A stretch of DNA of 64,000 bases from Mesostigma viride (Eukaryota > Streptophyta > Mesostigmatophyceae > Mesostigmatales > Mesostigmataceae): NCBI GenBank assembly GCA_009746045.1, contig RPFO01000406.1:1718030-1782029 (forward strand), given 5' to 3'. The translations under genes were made by a program, and so were the position numbers. The stretch's first letter is position 1. Each line of letters begins with the position of its first letter. Of this stretch, positions 23,064 to 35,652 are shown one piece after another. The notes beneath the pieces were generated by a model, which ran no database searches, was not told the DNA's origin, and saw nothing but the letters and a program-made list of their open reading frames with translations.

Positions 23064-26000
23064 ATGTGCCTAAGCTGCATCCTTAAAACCGCCACGAGGA
23101 CCGTTGCCCCTGTTTCATGCGTGGCCGGCAGTGCCCTTCTCTTTGCGGCAGGGTTGATCACGGCCTTTTTACTGCCAGTGGTCGGCCCACGGAAAACGTA
23201 TTTCTCCGAGAACGCACTTCTGCCAGGTAGGCTGCTGTTTCACCCGGAGTTCTACTACCTCTGCTGGGAGCTCCCAGTGCTCTGCTATCTGATTGGCAAG
23301 CCTAGAATTCCGCTGCAGATCGAGCACATCCACTGGTATTTCACGCCACCGCGATAAGACTGCCACCGAAGCCGATGTCACGCTGGGTTGTGTGGCAGCG
23401 CCACATCGCCCTTGGTTCCACGCATGGGACACCTTTAACGGCCCCGTATGGGCCCGCCCGTGCCACCCTGCCTTTCCTCGCCAGTATGGCCTTGCACGGC
23501 AACCCCTCCTCAGGGTGAAGAGGAGCTGAATAAGACAGACCGTGATATGCTTTCGCCCCAAGGGCTCCATCCGGTGGTTGGATTCATTTTCATGGCCACT
23601 TTGGCACAGCTTTGGCAGCTTTGGCAGCTTTGGCCCAGCATTAGCAACTTTGGCAGCTTTGGCTGGCATATCGCCCCGCATGTCGCCAGGCGTGCACGAC
23701 CCGTCTGCATCTCCCGTATGCGGCTGTCCGTGCGCCTTGTGCTATGATGCGTGTGTGCGCCTCTGGTTCGCCCCGCTCCTCTAGCTTGGGTCTAGCCCAC
23801 GCGTGGCAGGGTGCATCAAGCACCCTGGCCTACCTGCCCATCCACCGGCCTGCCTGATCACCCGCCATGTGCAACACCGTCCCACTTTCCCACCCATGCA
23901 CCCACCCATCGTGACAGTTGCCAGGGGCACGATGCACGCACTCACCCACACACGTGCCATTGGCCTGCCCACCTTCGCCTCGGACTCTCCCTGTGGGGTG
24001 CAGGGAGCGCCAATCCTGGCTTTTCGTCCGACGATGCTGGTTACGTTACGGCCGCCACCGCGCGCATAGCGCAGCTGGCCGCCGCCTCTGCCTCCGCACC
24101 TGCCTGCGTGCGGTGAGTTGTTGTTTTTATTTGGGTGCGGTGACCTGTCACGGCCATCGGGTAGCAGGCGGTTGTTCCATTCAATTGTGTGTGTGATGAG
24201 TTGTTACATTCACGTGCGTGCCGTGAGTTGTTGTGTTCACTTGTGTGCGGTTAGTTATTTCGCACGCCCACATGCGGTGAGTGCAAGTACACGTGAGCTT
24301 CTTTCTCCCTAGAGCATGGGCCTTTGCCGTGCGGTGAGCCTGGGTTGCGCTCCACATCTGGTTCTACCACTCTACCCAACAATCGCTGAAGAGGTGATGG
24401 GGCCCAAGGGATACCAACAGCGGATGGAGAACTCATTTTTCTTTTGTTACAATTCTGGGAGGACACGTAGTTGTCACCGAGCCTGGCAGAAACACGTATA
24501 AGCCGACCGGGTGCCTCCTGCGGGGGCTGCCTCCTAGCGATGGGTGGGGATTGTGGGGGGGCCATGCGGGGTTGGAGTATGAAGGGGGACCGCATGTGCG
24601 CGCCCCTAGAAAGGCATCTGGCCCTGTCCGGAGGGTACCCCAATTGCTATAGTGTACCCCAATTGTTTTAGTGTACTCAACTAGCTACAGGGTGCCCACA
24701 TCGCTATCGCAGGCACGCTATTGCTGCAAGGAGGCAGCACATGCCTGGAGCCATGGCGACCATCCAGGGACCCCCCACTGCTGTCTCGACAGTAGCCGGC
24801 CGCGCCCCCTTGTTACGGTGGATTAGAGGCCGGGATGGACGTGCAAGTCGGCGAGTGCTGGTGTGCATGGCCAAAATGTTAACCGCATGGCCGGTTGGTA
24901 CCTGTGCTGGTGACAGGTGCTGGTGACAGATGCTGGTGACAGGTGCTGGTGACAGGTGCCTGTAACAAGTACCAGGGGCTTGCAAGCCTATTGCATGCGC
25001 GCTGTGAGGGCAGGTGTCCTGCCCCCGGTGCCGGGTGTGGCGATGGCGTTGGCACGGGTTTCCATGAGGATGGCGAAGGGCTGAGGGGACATGACTAGAA
25101 CGGTGGTGTCGATGATGAGGATTGCAGCTGGTGCGCGGATGGGCTAATGGTGAGGGCAGTGAGGGTGGTGTTAAGGCTGTTACCATTATGACAGTGACAG
25201 AGTTGACATCAACGCACCGCACGGGTCGTTGACAACACCTCCATGTGTCCGCCCCTCCCACATGCCCCCCCCCCCATCGCGTTCATGCTAGCACGTCAGT
25301 GCTATTGATTGAATTATCTACTTTTTAGTATCTGATTATGCATGTTTATGCTCTCCGCTTACCTAGACTCCGCGCTTATTCCGGTGCAACACAGGGATGT
25401 CCACGCCTACCTGACGGTGGAGCTGGAAGACATCCGGGGGGGGCCCAGGGTGTACCTGCAGCCCTTCTCCTTGACAGGTGGCACAGCAGCAGCTTCGTGG
25501 GAAGGCAGCGCCCCTGACCCCGATTTTTCCGCTTGTCAAGGCCCGCCGGATCATGGCCTCTCAGGAACATCCCCAACCCCAAGCGACACGTGTGCACGTG
25601 ATGCTGTGCGAGACAGTCAGACCCAGGGCTCCCATTCGGGTCAGGATGCGGGCCACAATGCAGGCACCTCTGGCGACGGCTCCCGTGAAGGATGTGCTGC
25701 GTCTGCTGGGTTTGCTGGGTCTGGCAAGGACACATGTGCGGCTGCATCGGTGACGTCTGCCGGTGGCCAGGGCACCAACCTGGCGGCGCTGCTGCGGGCG
25801 TACAAGTCGGACGGACGCGAGAGCCTGGTGCTCGTCACGCCGTGGCGGTGCCAGCGGGCGGCAGGGGGGCAGGCAGGGGGGCAGCGTGCAGACACAGGGC
25901 AGCAGGCAGGGGGGCAGGCAGCATTAGGGCAGCCGGCAGGAGGTAACGTGACGGTGTCGGAGGGCGACGCCACGAGTCTCGCGCTAGGCCTCGCGTTCAT

Positions 26001-29000
26001 GCGCCACCTGGCGCGCGCAGAGTGGCTGGCCAAGGATGTCATCTGGCTGGTGCCGGATGCCAGGTGGGGTAGGTGCGCGCGGCTTGTGGCATGTCTGCAC
26101 TCAGCTCCTGTACACACCTCCCATGTGCATATCCGGGCCAGACAACGTGGTGGCAAGTTGCCCTGGGTTCGGACTACTAGGGGGCTCCGACCGATAGAGG
26201 GCTCGCCGAATTTTAAGCAGGCGGGTTGGATTGGCCCAGGGTGGCTGACCAGGTGCTGACTAGGCATGGGGCGGCTGCCCCACCTCAGCCTTTGCACAAG
26301 CAGGTTTAGCCCCTTTCTACTTCCTGTGTTCCCCGCAATACAGTGTCCCCCGCAGTACAGTGTCCCCAGGGTCCTCCATGTTTCTCATCGCTTTGATGGC
26401 CCCCCCCAACTGCAGTGGTCTGTTGGCAGTCCACCAACCCTTAGATTCCCAGCGCATCTCTGTACTTGCCTGCCAGCTGCTTGCGCACGCACATGCAGCT
26501 TGCCGCTGCCGTCTGTCTTCTGGCGGTTTGCAATCAACAGCATGAGGTCAACGCGTGCCCTCTCCGGTTTTGCCGTCACGTACTGAGCATCTATCAAGGA
26601 GACAAGCATCTATCGTCCAACACAAGCAGCTCTTGTCACATGTGCCTAGGCCGCATCATGATCGCAGTGTGTACCCCTCGCTACTTCCTTTCTTGGTTGT
26701 GGGTGCTCTTGTCCAGGGTGTGCCGCCACATCACTGACACGGATTTCACGTTCCATCAAAGAATGGTGGGCATCGCTAACCTCCACCACGAATGCTCCCT
26801 GCCGCTCCCTCGTCGGGGCCATACCTCCCTGCAGGGACGAACACTGCCACCAGGGCATGGGTGGACGAGTACCACATGCCCAAGGCCCACGGCTGGTCCA
26901 CCCACTTCTGGCATCCGCATGACCGCGGTCATGCACGGCCTGGCCCCCAGCCCTGTGCGAGCGGCGGTAACGGTACGGATGCCAGTGGTGCATGCACATG
27001 CGCTGTCGAAGGGCTGAGGAGTGGCGCTCTGCCGCCATCGTCACGGGACCAGTTCTTGCGGGCGGGTGCCATCGGCGCAGCGATAGCATTAGAGCTGCAC
27101 ATTCCTCCTGGCGGCAGTATCAACAGCCTGCACGTCGACCCGGTGGGGCTTGGGGGCGCCCTTGCGAACCTGGACTTGGTGAATGTGATGGTCTACAGCG
27201 CGCAGAGGGAACAGGTGGATGTGGCCATCGGGTGGGCGCATGAAACCGCGGATGACAGCAGGGCGACAGACAAGAACGGGCGAGGGGGGAAGGAGCGTCG
27301 CTCGAAAGGGGGCGAGGAGAGGGAATGCGTGTGGGGGTGGCAGGGCAGTTTGTGGAAGTGGATCGCGAATCGCGCGGACCAGGCGGCGAGCGCACTGGGG
27401 AGCAAGCGGCGGGGGTCTACCTCTCTGCGGCAGCTGGTGTCGTTCATGTGGCGGCAGGTATGTACGCAAGTAGGAAAATTTTGCCCTCGGGTATGCCAGT
27501 GGAGAATGTTTGCGTGGATTTGTCGGTAGGGAAGATCTGTGCCTTGGTTTGCGAAAAGAGCGCATGTGTACGTGGAGAAGCGAGCGAGTCGAGAACGTTT
27601 TGGCTTGTGGATGTGTAAGTAGAGCCCATGGATGCATGGGCATGCAGGTGTGAAGTCCATTTGTGCGGGGTGGCAGCAATTAGTGGGTTACTGGCTGGGT
27701 ACCCGTGGCGGATGATCCCCTAGTGGGTGGAGCAACATGGGGGTTTTGCGCACGCATGTGGGGCAGAGATACGCGTGTGCGTAACGTGGTCGGGCGAATG
27801 GCAGGGAACGGGCTGCAAAGAACACGAGCGTGCAGGCGCTTGGTCTGTCTCGTACCCGGTTGGTTTTCAGGTTTTGGCTGTAGCTACGTGACAACCATGC
27901 TTTTCCCACAAGTGCGTGAGTGACATCACGGAGGCTTGTTCCCACCCCATCTGCCGTGTTGCGGTGCCCCCCTCACGTCAGCTGTGCGCGATGCCTTTTG
28001 CCCCCCTTTTGCCCCCCTTTTGCCCCCCCTTTTGCCCCCCCTTTTTGTTCCCCCGTTTTTGTTTCCCCGTTTGTTTTCCTTTTTTGCCTCTGCCCCCCTC
28101 TCTGCTCCCGTCGGCGTCCGTCTCCCACCGCGCGTGCATGCTGATATAGCGGTGTAGCCTCCCCCCCCCCTTTTTGCTTCCTGCAGACATCCGGCACCCC
28201 CACAGGCGCCCACGCAGCCTTCTCTGCATACGCCATCGACGCCATCACAGTGCACGGCGTGGCGGACGCTAGCGGGAGAGACGAGCGGCGCTTCGGACGC
28301 CAGCACATCCCCATATTGCACCGGGTTGCACGGTGAGTGAACGCAGCATGAGCATGCGTGGCCTGGGCGCCTCTGGTGCTTCCTTCCCACATCATCCCCG
28401 CGTTGAAACAGTGTTTGTGATGGCCTTTAGTCGTCAGTAGGCATTATTGCCCCTTGCCCACCTTGCATGGAGACAACATCGTTCCTGTGTTTAAACACTT
28501 TCTGGCAGGATTTCCGCACCGTGTTTACGGCACGCAGGGCAGCAGCACAGTGATGGGCACTATGAGGCACGATGGGTATCTGCCGATTCGCAAGGCACTT
28601 TCATAAAAAATGGTTGGATTCCTCATCACTGTGGCTGTGGTCAGGTGACCTGCCTGCCTGTTGCGCTGTCCGACCCGTGAACCACCCTGAACCACCCGGA
28701 ACCACCCTGCACTTTATCATGGGTTGTTGCGTATCCATGTTTATCAGGAGGGAGCCCCCTGTGCTCCGCAGGCATGGGGCCCACGCCGTTGGCTCCTGTC
28801 CGCAGCGTTACGATTGCATCACCCTTGCATTAAAATGGCATCACCAATTGCACCACCTGCCAGCCTGCTCCCCTGCCCTGGCTAATGGGACACCCCAGTA
28901 CTTTCGCAGCAGCTTCTCCCGGCTTGCTCTCATCACAGGCACTCACCGTGCTGGTGGCTGGCGGTTGGCACACACACACGCACACACACATACACACGCA

Positions 29001-31423
29001 CGCACGCACGCATGCACGCACGCACGCACACACACGCACGCACACATACATACACACACACACACGCACGCACGCACTCACACACCATCTTTCGCACTAG
29101 TGCGCGCAGTCACGGGCATCCCAGCGTGCATAGTATCGACTGCTGTGTTTGCTCTGCAATTAACAGGTTGCACTGGTGGCTGGAGTTGGTTGCAGAGGGC
29201 TGCATCAGGGGGCTGTAGGGTGGCTGTAGGGGGTTGTAGGGGACTGTAGGGGGCTGTTGTGCGGGATACATTTCCAATGCCCTTTGCTCGCACTCGCCAG
29301 GTTCTCAGCCTTGGGTTCCAGGGGACAAGTCGTCCACGTGTACTGGTGTGCACCATTCCTCGTGCGCAATCTTAAACCAGGCCCTCACTTCTCCCCCCCT
29401 CCCTGCTGCTTTCCCCCCATCCCCTGGCCGCTCGCCGCCACTTCCCCTCCCCCCTCCCTCACTAACACGCTCCCTCCCCCTCATGCAATCGCTTTGTCTC
29501 TGCCGCACACCCATACATCACACGGCCACACACTTCACACGGCCACACACTTCACACGGCCACACACATGACACGGCCGCACACATCACACGGCCGCACA
29601 CATGACACGGCCACACACTTCACACGGCCGCACACATGACACGGCCACACGCATCCACCATCGGGACCACCCGTTGATACCGCGGCACCAAACCAACGTC
29701 ACCTTACTTGGTCGTTGCATGTTGCTATCACCACACCCATGTGTCCACGGTTGCGGTCGCCAGTGCGTTGGAGGGCTGTGTGCGCTCCGCCAACAACCTG
29801 CTCGAGAAGCTTCACCAGTCATTCTTCTTCTACCTGCTGGCGGGCGAGGACGCATACCTGCCCATCGGGGACTACATCATCCCCTTTGTGCTGCTGGTCG
29901 CATGCCTGCCACTGCACGCCGCGGCGCTGGCCACGCAGCAGCGGCCGGTGGTGGCGGCAGCAGTCACAACGGCAGGAAAAACCGTGGACGCAGCCAGGTC
30001 GTTAGGAACGCAACCCGATGGGGCAGCAGAGCCGCCATTGCCCTCAGTCAGCACGGCAGAAGAAACAAACGCAGCAGAAAAAGAGCAAGGCCGAACCACC
30101 ACTTGCACCAGCCATTCCCCCTGGAAAGGTGCCTATGGCCCTGCCAGAAAAGGCACTGCCAACAAAGGCACACCCGTAGCCGATGCCCATGTAAGAAATA
30201 AGTCATCACCAGATACCCCAGGCCTCCAAGCGCCTCCAACAGCCACCCACCTGGTCCTCCTCCCCAGCCAGTGGCTGCGGCCCGCCCTGGCCCTGTTCGC
30301 CATCTCGGCATGGTCCTGCTTTGTGGGCATGCTGCTGCTGCCAGTGGTGTTGGGCTGGCGGCCATCGCGCACCCTGGGAGGGTATCCCCTAGGTGTGGGC
30401 GGTGACGGGTTTGGGGTCGCGTGTGATGCGGCAGACTCGGGGGAGGGCATGTCGCCCGCGCTCCCGTTCTCTCCGCCATGGTCACTGGGTGCCGGCTTGA
30501 TGCTGGCGGCAGTAGCCGCGGTTCTCCCTCCCCTAGCACTGGCAGCCGTGTCACTGGGAACGTTCCGGCGTGCCAGAATAATCATCCAAGAGCCAACGGT
30601 CACATGTGTGGGGCAGGCTTCCGGCGGCCCTCCCCCTGCACCCCTGGCGGTGCCTCCCTGGGTGGCGCTCAAGGTGGTCTTGCTCTCACTCACCTCGGTC
30701 GCGCTCGTCTCACTCGCCCTCCTCAACTTCTCGCTCGCAATGCTATCGGCGTTCGTGGTCGTGCCCGCCTGCATGGCGGCCGCACCCAAGATTGACGACA
30801 CAAGTCGCTGTGTAGTGGTTGCTGATGCAGCGGGCAGTGAGGCGGTTGCTGGTGCAGCCGGGAAGGACAAGGGTGCCAAAAGTCATGCACGGCCAGTGGG
30901 TGGAGTTGGCGAGGTTCGAGCGTTGGCGCAAACGACAGAATCGCCGCAACAGGATGATGCTGGTAGGGGTGCGCAGCATAAAGGCGAGGCTATTGCGAGT
31001 GGGCAGCATAAGGGCGATGCCGGCACTGGGCTAGTATCAGGACATGCTGGCCAGGAAACCCTAGACCCATCTGTGGGTCGCACCAAGGACCAGCCGGCGG
31101 GTACGGAGGCAGTCAGCCCAGGGGGAGGAGGAGGGTGGCTATGGGTCTGTAGAGGGGATCTTATCGAGATTGCGCTGTTGATTTGGGCGCATGTGTGTCG
31201 GCTGCCTGTCCTAGCCGTCGTGCATAGCCGCTCCCCCTTTGTCTTTGTCCCATTTATGATGCATTTCCTCGGGGGCTGTCACATCGGCACTTGGCACGGG
31301 ATCGTGGCATGTGTGTCCGCCGCGGTGCAGCAATGGCTGCGGTGGCATCCACTGTGGTACGCGGCCTTGGTGGCGTTCTACTTCCCCTGTACCTTGGTGT
31401 GCCTCTTCCTCACCCACATGTGA
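23064..31423 (+). CDS. GPAA1: GAA1/GPAA1, GPI transamidase subunit
   Basis: GAA1 is the ER-membrane subunit of GPI transamidase, which swaps a C-terminal peptide for a GPI anchor. Exons: 23064-23226, 24004-24112, 25395-26063, 26854-27457, 28187-28332, 29764-31423. All introns are GT-AG, all phases agree, and they total 1117 codons including the stop. Exon 1 has one membrane segment followed by the family hallmark TYFSENALLPG. Exons 2-5 form the luminal M28-peptidase-like domain (VYLQPFSL, ESLVLVTPW, WLAKDVIWLV, AWVDEYH, RAGAIGAAIALEL, LANLDLVN). Exon 6 has LLEKLHQSFFFYLL and then several hydrophobic segments (IIPFVLLVACL, WVALKVVLLSL, NFSLAMLSAFVVVP). The protein is much longer than the human one (about 621 residues) because of Gly/Ser/Ala-rich inserts in exons 3, 4 and 6. 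The ATG at 23051 leads to an early stop, so 23064 was chosen. The junction at 26063/26854 is shorter than in relatives and could hide a micro-exon. Confidence 0.93.
23602..23665. repeat. CTTTGGCAG short tandem repeat
   Basis: Five or six imperfect copies of a 9-bp unit (CTTTGGCAG) lie in GAA1 intron 1. Confidence 0.8.
24897..24962. repeat. 13-bp tandem repeat (GCTGGTGACAGGT)
   Basis: About five near-identical 13-bp copies lie in GAA1 intron 2 (24113-25394). The rest of that intron shows nothing recognisable. Confidence 0.88.
27990..28090. repeat. Pyrimidine-rich tandem tract (TTTTGCCCCCC)
   Basis: Repeats of an 11-12 bp TTTTGCCCCCC unit grade into TTTGTTTCCCCG variants, about 100 bp before the exon 5 acceptor at 28187. 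The plus (sense) strand is pyrimidine-rich, so it may act as an extended polypyrimidine tract. Confidence 0.85.
28969..29092. repeat. CA/CACG microsatellite
   Basis: Mixed (CACACACG)n, (CACG)n and CATACA units lie in GAA1 intron 5. They are related in sequence, but not in regularity, to the octamer array in CCDC93. Confidence 0.9.
29517..29652. repeat. 17-19 bp minisatellite (CACACGGCC type)
   Basis: About seven units alternate between CACACACTTCACACGGCC and CACACATGACACGGCC(G). They are in GAA1 intron 5, ending about 110 bp before the exon 6 acceptor. Confidence 0.88.
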
Positions 31424-31779
31424 GGCATGGCATGTGCATGGCCACTTGCGTGCACGATAGGCGTGCAAATACTGGGGCAAAATTTTTTATGTCAAACTGT
31501 ATGTCTTTCTTTGGCAATATTAATTTTGTCGACATTGCTAGGTGTAGGGAGCATACCTTGCATGAGGTAAAGCCTTCTCACACGCAATCGCCTTCCCCTT
31601 GTGCATGCTGTTTCGATCATTCCTTTGAGGCATCGCTGCCGGCCCACTGGTCAGGCCTGGCAAGGATCTAGACCGCCCTCTATACATAGTGCATGCTCTA
31701 TATAGTGCGAGGTTCTCAAGCACTTGGCACGCAAATTAAAAGTGTGTGCCGACTGTGTACGTTAGATTCTGATCCGCCC

Positions 31780-33631
31780 ATCCGCAGCTAGCCGCGACAA
31801 GGTTGACTATCCCAACTGGGAACCACTGCTTCAAGAACCGGTGGAGTATTTACGGGCAGCCTGACGTCATCCAAGGCAGCGCTACCTGCGTCCTGCGTTG
31901 CGACAACCAGGACGTACATCCGCGAGGTGGGCATTTCTGCCCTCAATAGCATCTTGCCCAACCGCCGACGGGCAGCATCCTCGCAGAGCGCCTTCCGGCA
32001 AGCAACCTTGGATCGACACCGTCCAGTTGCAGTGGAGGAGCTGGCACCGACTGCATGCTGAGCACTGAGCAGCTCGCATGCAGCACTGTCATCACGCGGC
32101 TCGCTCAATACCCTCAAGGTCAACAACATAGAAGCCAAAGTCGCACACAAGCTCCAGCCCCATGCAGCCTTATCGCCGGCCGCAAGACAACATTGCCGCC
32201 AAGCTCTCCGAGCTGCCACGACTGGGCCCGTGACCGGCCCAGGTGGAAGGCAGAGTCGGCCATGTGCACAATGCCGGGCATAGTAGATTCAAGCTTGAGG
32301 CAGTCGCCACAAAAGTCGATGCCCTGGCCACGCCAAGATTGCATGCCGAGGGAACAGCCACGTACCATCGCTGCGCAGCCCAACATGGGTCTGCGGGTAG
32401 GGCTAGTGATGACCTTTTGACTCCCCGTCCTGCTGGCAGACCTGAGCACTCAAGAGCCTGAAGCTAGCAACAGTGATCTACCACCACCCCCACCCCCACC
32501 AAGCTGGAGTCTGGAGGAGCTGGAAGACAAGCGCGGTGAGGCCGCTAATGGCAACCGCCGACGCCGAACATCATCCTCAGGCGCATCCTTCGCCGCGGCA
32601 GATGACCACTGCCCGGGCCGGGAATTAGACATACGGTCCATGCGCGCAGACGTACTCTCTTCTTGACGAGCTCAAGGACAAGCTCTTTGCAGAATGGAGC
32701 TGTGCAAGAAAGGAATGACACTGTAGGGTCAGCCCACTGCTGGCACCGCCTCAGTGCCCGATTCACGGGATTAGGCAGGCCCCGGCGCCAGTGCTCCTCA
32801 CCCTCAGTGACATCGCGGCCTCAAGAGCACGGTTCCTCTCTCGCCGCAACAAGTTGGAGAACTCCCCTATATGTCCACGGTCGCTTGACAAAGACCTGAC
32901 GCCGGCCCATTAGCGCAGCCATGCCGCAATCTCGTCCTTCCTGTTCTCACGTATGGGGCCGAGACGTGGACCCTCACCGCCGACCTGGCCCGCAAGCTGG
33001 ACGGCGCGGTCACCAACATATGCTGCGTTCCATTTTCAGAGTAGGATATGCTGCTCATGTCCGCAATGAGGACCTGTACCAGGGCATGCCATATATCACC
33101 AGCACCACTGATTAAGCAGCGGCGCCTGCAGCTAGTAGGGCACCTAGCTCGCACTAACCAGGTAGACACCTCACGTGGCCCCCCCGCAGGACTGCGCCCA
33201 GCTCAGCCTGGCTGGCACCTCCTGACGTGGGCCGAGCCCCCTGATGTTAGACGCCGCAAGGCCCGCACCTTCAAAGAACAGCTAGTAGAGGACATGGGGG
33301 GCCTAGGCCTCTCCGTGATTTGGAAGAAGATGATGGACAAGGCCAAGTGGGCCCAGGTCATAGAGGACAACGAGCCCTCCCCTGTGGGGAAGCGCCCGCG
33401 TATGCAAACCCACGGGAGGCATGCCAGCCAGACAGCTCCCCTAGGGCAGCGTGATGCTGTTTAGATAGACGTGGTAGTAATGTTGTTAGATAGTGATTGT
33501 AGGTAGCTGATATAGATAGATTAGACCGGTAGGACTGTTTGCACCCATCCATCCATCCATCCATCCATCGGGGTTAATGCTCTGTGACTCTCCAACGGGA
33601 GCACGAGTCTAATTAATTAATTAATTAATGC
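31780..33631 (+). mobile_element. Decayed non-LTR retrotransposon (LINE), 3' part
   Basis: A plus-strand LINE remnant starts about 350 bp after the GAA1 stop. Several stops and frame changes break it. The region near 32940-33055 reads LPVLTYGAETWTL followed by ADLARKLDGAV, the conserved block just after the reverse transcriptase core in many LINE ORF2 proteins. 33117-33370 reads RRLQLVGHLAR and FKEQLVEDMGGLGL...KWAQVIE, the usual C-terminal motif. The element ends after CTCCAACGGGAGCACGAG with a (TTAA)n tail at about 33611-33630. The 5' limit is uncertain. Related 3' ends occur at 62000-62400 on the minus strand. Confidence 0.78.
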
Positions 33632-35640
33632 CGCAATCAGTGGCGCCCTGCCGTACTACATCCGCTGCACTAAGGCCAGCCCCGCACATGGTGTTAATCT
33701 TCCCAGAAAAAGTCCTAAATTTAGGACCACTTTGAATTAAAATATATACATGCAAACATTAAAATTTGACCCTGGCATTCGTTCCCATGACAGATAACAC
33801 ACTTTTTTAGTTGGCATCAAAAACCTGGGGTCAAATAATTACATTTAGTGCATGAATGGGCCCTGCCACCTGCCAGACCTCAAAGCGCGAATTTGGCCAA
33901 AATGTGGGTTTTAGGACCATTAGGACCAATTATTGTCAACGCATGACCATGCTATCCACACGGTCCCTTGAGCATCTTACAAGCGCTAGGGGACCCTACG
34001 AGGCCTTGGGATGGCGGGGCAGCGTATAACAAGGCCATACCCTGCTGTGGCTGCCTCTATATATACGCGTGATTAACGGTGTCACAGATGGTGCAGGTAA
34101 TGCAATATAGGGTTGCATGGTTGCTGAGGTTGCCCGGCTTGAACATGGCCCACCCCTTGCGGTAAACTTTCTCTAAGCACATGCCAAACCTTCTTTGACA
34201 TCACGGACATGCTGGCCACCACCCAGCGATGAAAAAACATTGCATTTGCATTGCAACTAACACATGAATGCAGCCAAATCAAGTTACAAAACAACGTTGT
34301 GCTAACATGCAACGCTTTGTGAGCGAATTCAGCCTGCATGTAACACGTAAACCATACTGTATATACTGTCTGAGAACACCCTGAACGACTGCAGGCCATA
34401 GGACAATGGTTTATAACTAACACATGAGTAAAACTGCTCTTACGCATGTGTGTTTTAGCTGCAGCGGACGACGAAGATAGAGACGTAAAAAATTGTATGA
34501 CGTAAACCAACTATGTGTGACAGTTATGTGCACAGAGAGCGTCCCCTCTTTTTAGGCATAGCTGGCTGACTCAAAACACCACGACAGCGTTGCCAGTTAC
34601 ACTCATGATCTAGGACAACCCGGCACTTACCTGCTACTTACGTCGCCTCATTCCAGATGGTTGCAAAAAAGTCGCTGAAATCCGCAGCGAGGTCAGCTTT
34701 CCGAGAGCTGAGCGCACCAAAGCTGGCCGACCGGTTCGACAATGATATAAACCACGCTTGTGCTGCGTTCTAGGTCCAAGAAATACCGAAAGTGAAGACC
34801 TATAAGGTGCGCTCGCTGCCCAGCCTGAACGTCCCTAAAACATGGTCGACAATGGAAATCGGGCAAGAATATCACGGCCCAGGCGCTCCCATGTCAAATA
34901 CTCCGTTTCTAAACTCCAGACTAAAATAACAATCGTCCACAAAAATTTCCTGGCTTGATTCTCACCACCATTGCTAATACACTAACATGTTTGTGCCAAA
35001 ATCGACCCTCCGCGAGCAGGCGATCTGCGACCCATTTGTGTTGTGCCGCTGTGATACAGCGCTACACATAAAAACTTGCGCAGAAAATATTCACAGCCTT
35101 TAAGCATAACTAACAACCTTTCGTTTTTGCTACTGGGCGCCCGAAATGATAAACGCACGTGAAAACGCCGGCCACGATTGTCAGGTCGCCATATCCACCT
35201 CACTTCATTCCCGCACCCACTTTTTCGCTCCAAAATCGGTTATATTTTTGGTCGAGGTACCTACTTTCCCGCCATTATACCCGGTACCCGGTACCCGGGT
35301 ACGGAATCCGGGTACCATGTGCCGGTACCACGGGTCGGGTACACATCATACCGGGTACGGTGGACATGGGGTACGGACCATATAGTGACCCCCCCCCCCG
35401 GTACCTAGGTTATAGTGACCTCTAGGACAATTTAGGACAAAGTCCTAAATTTAGGACCGTGAGTGGATTAACAATGGCAAGGCGAGAAGCGACGAGGATA
35501 CCAGCGTTGCCGGGTGCGATGGCGATTCGCACAGCATGAGTCTGAGGACTCCTGGCCCACCGCTACCGAGTTAGCGGGGTGCGCCCGCTTACTAGAAGCA
35601 TATAAGAAGACGCACCAGTTGCGTTAGCAGACCACATCCG
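33632..35640. other. Intergenic DNA with TTAGGAC motifs; no gene seen
   Basis: No conserved coding sequence was found. The palindromic motif GTCCTAAATTTAGGACC occurs at about 33710 and again at about 35440, with several further TTAGGAC copies (about 33900-33915, 35425-35455). Such clustered subterminal motifs often mark the ends of TIR DNA transposons. The two sites could bound a non-autonomous element of about 1.7 kb, but target duplications are not clear. Confidence 0.45.
35277..35345. repeat. Cluster of GGTACC(C)GG motifs
   Basis: About 70 bp of overlapping GGTACCCGG and CCGGGTAC motifs form several short palindromes. A further GGTACC follows near 35400. The function is unknown. Confidence 0.7.
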
Positions 35641-35652
35641 GTAGGGTGTAGG

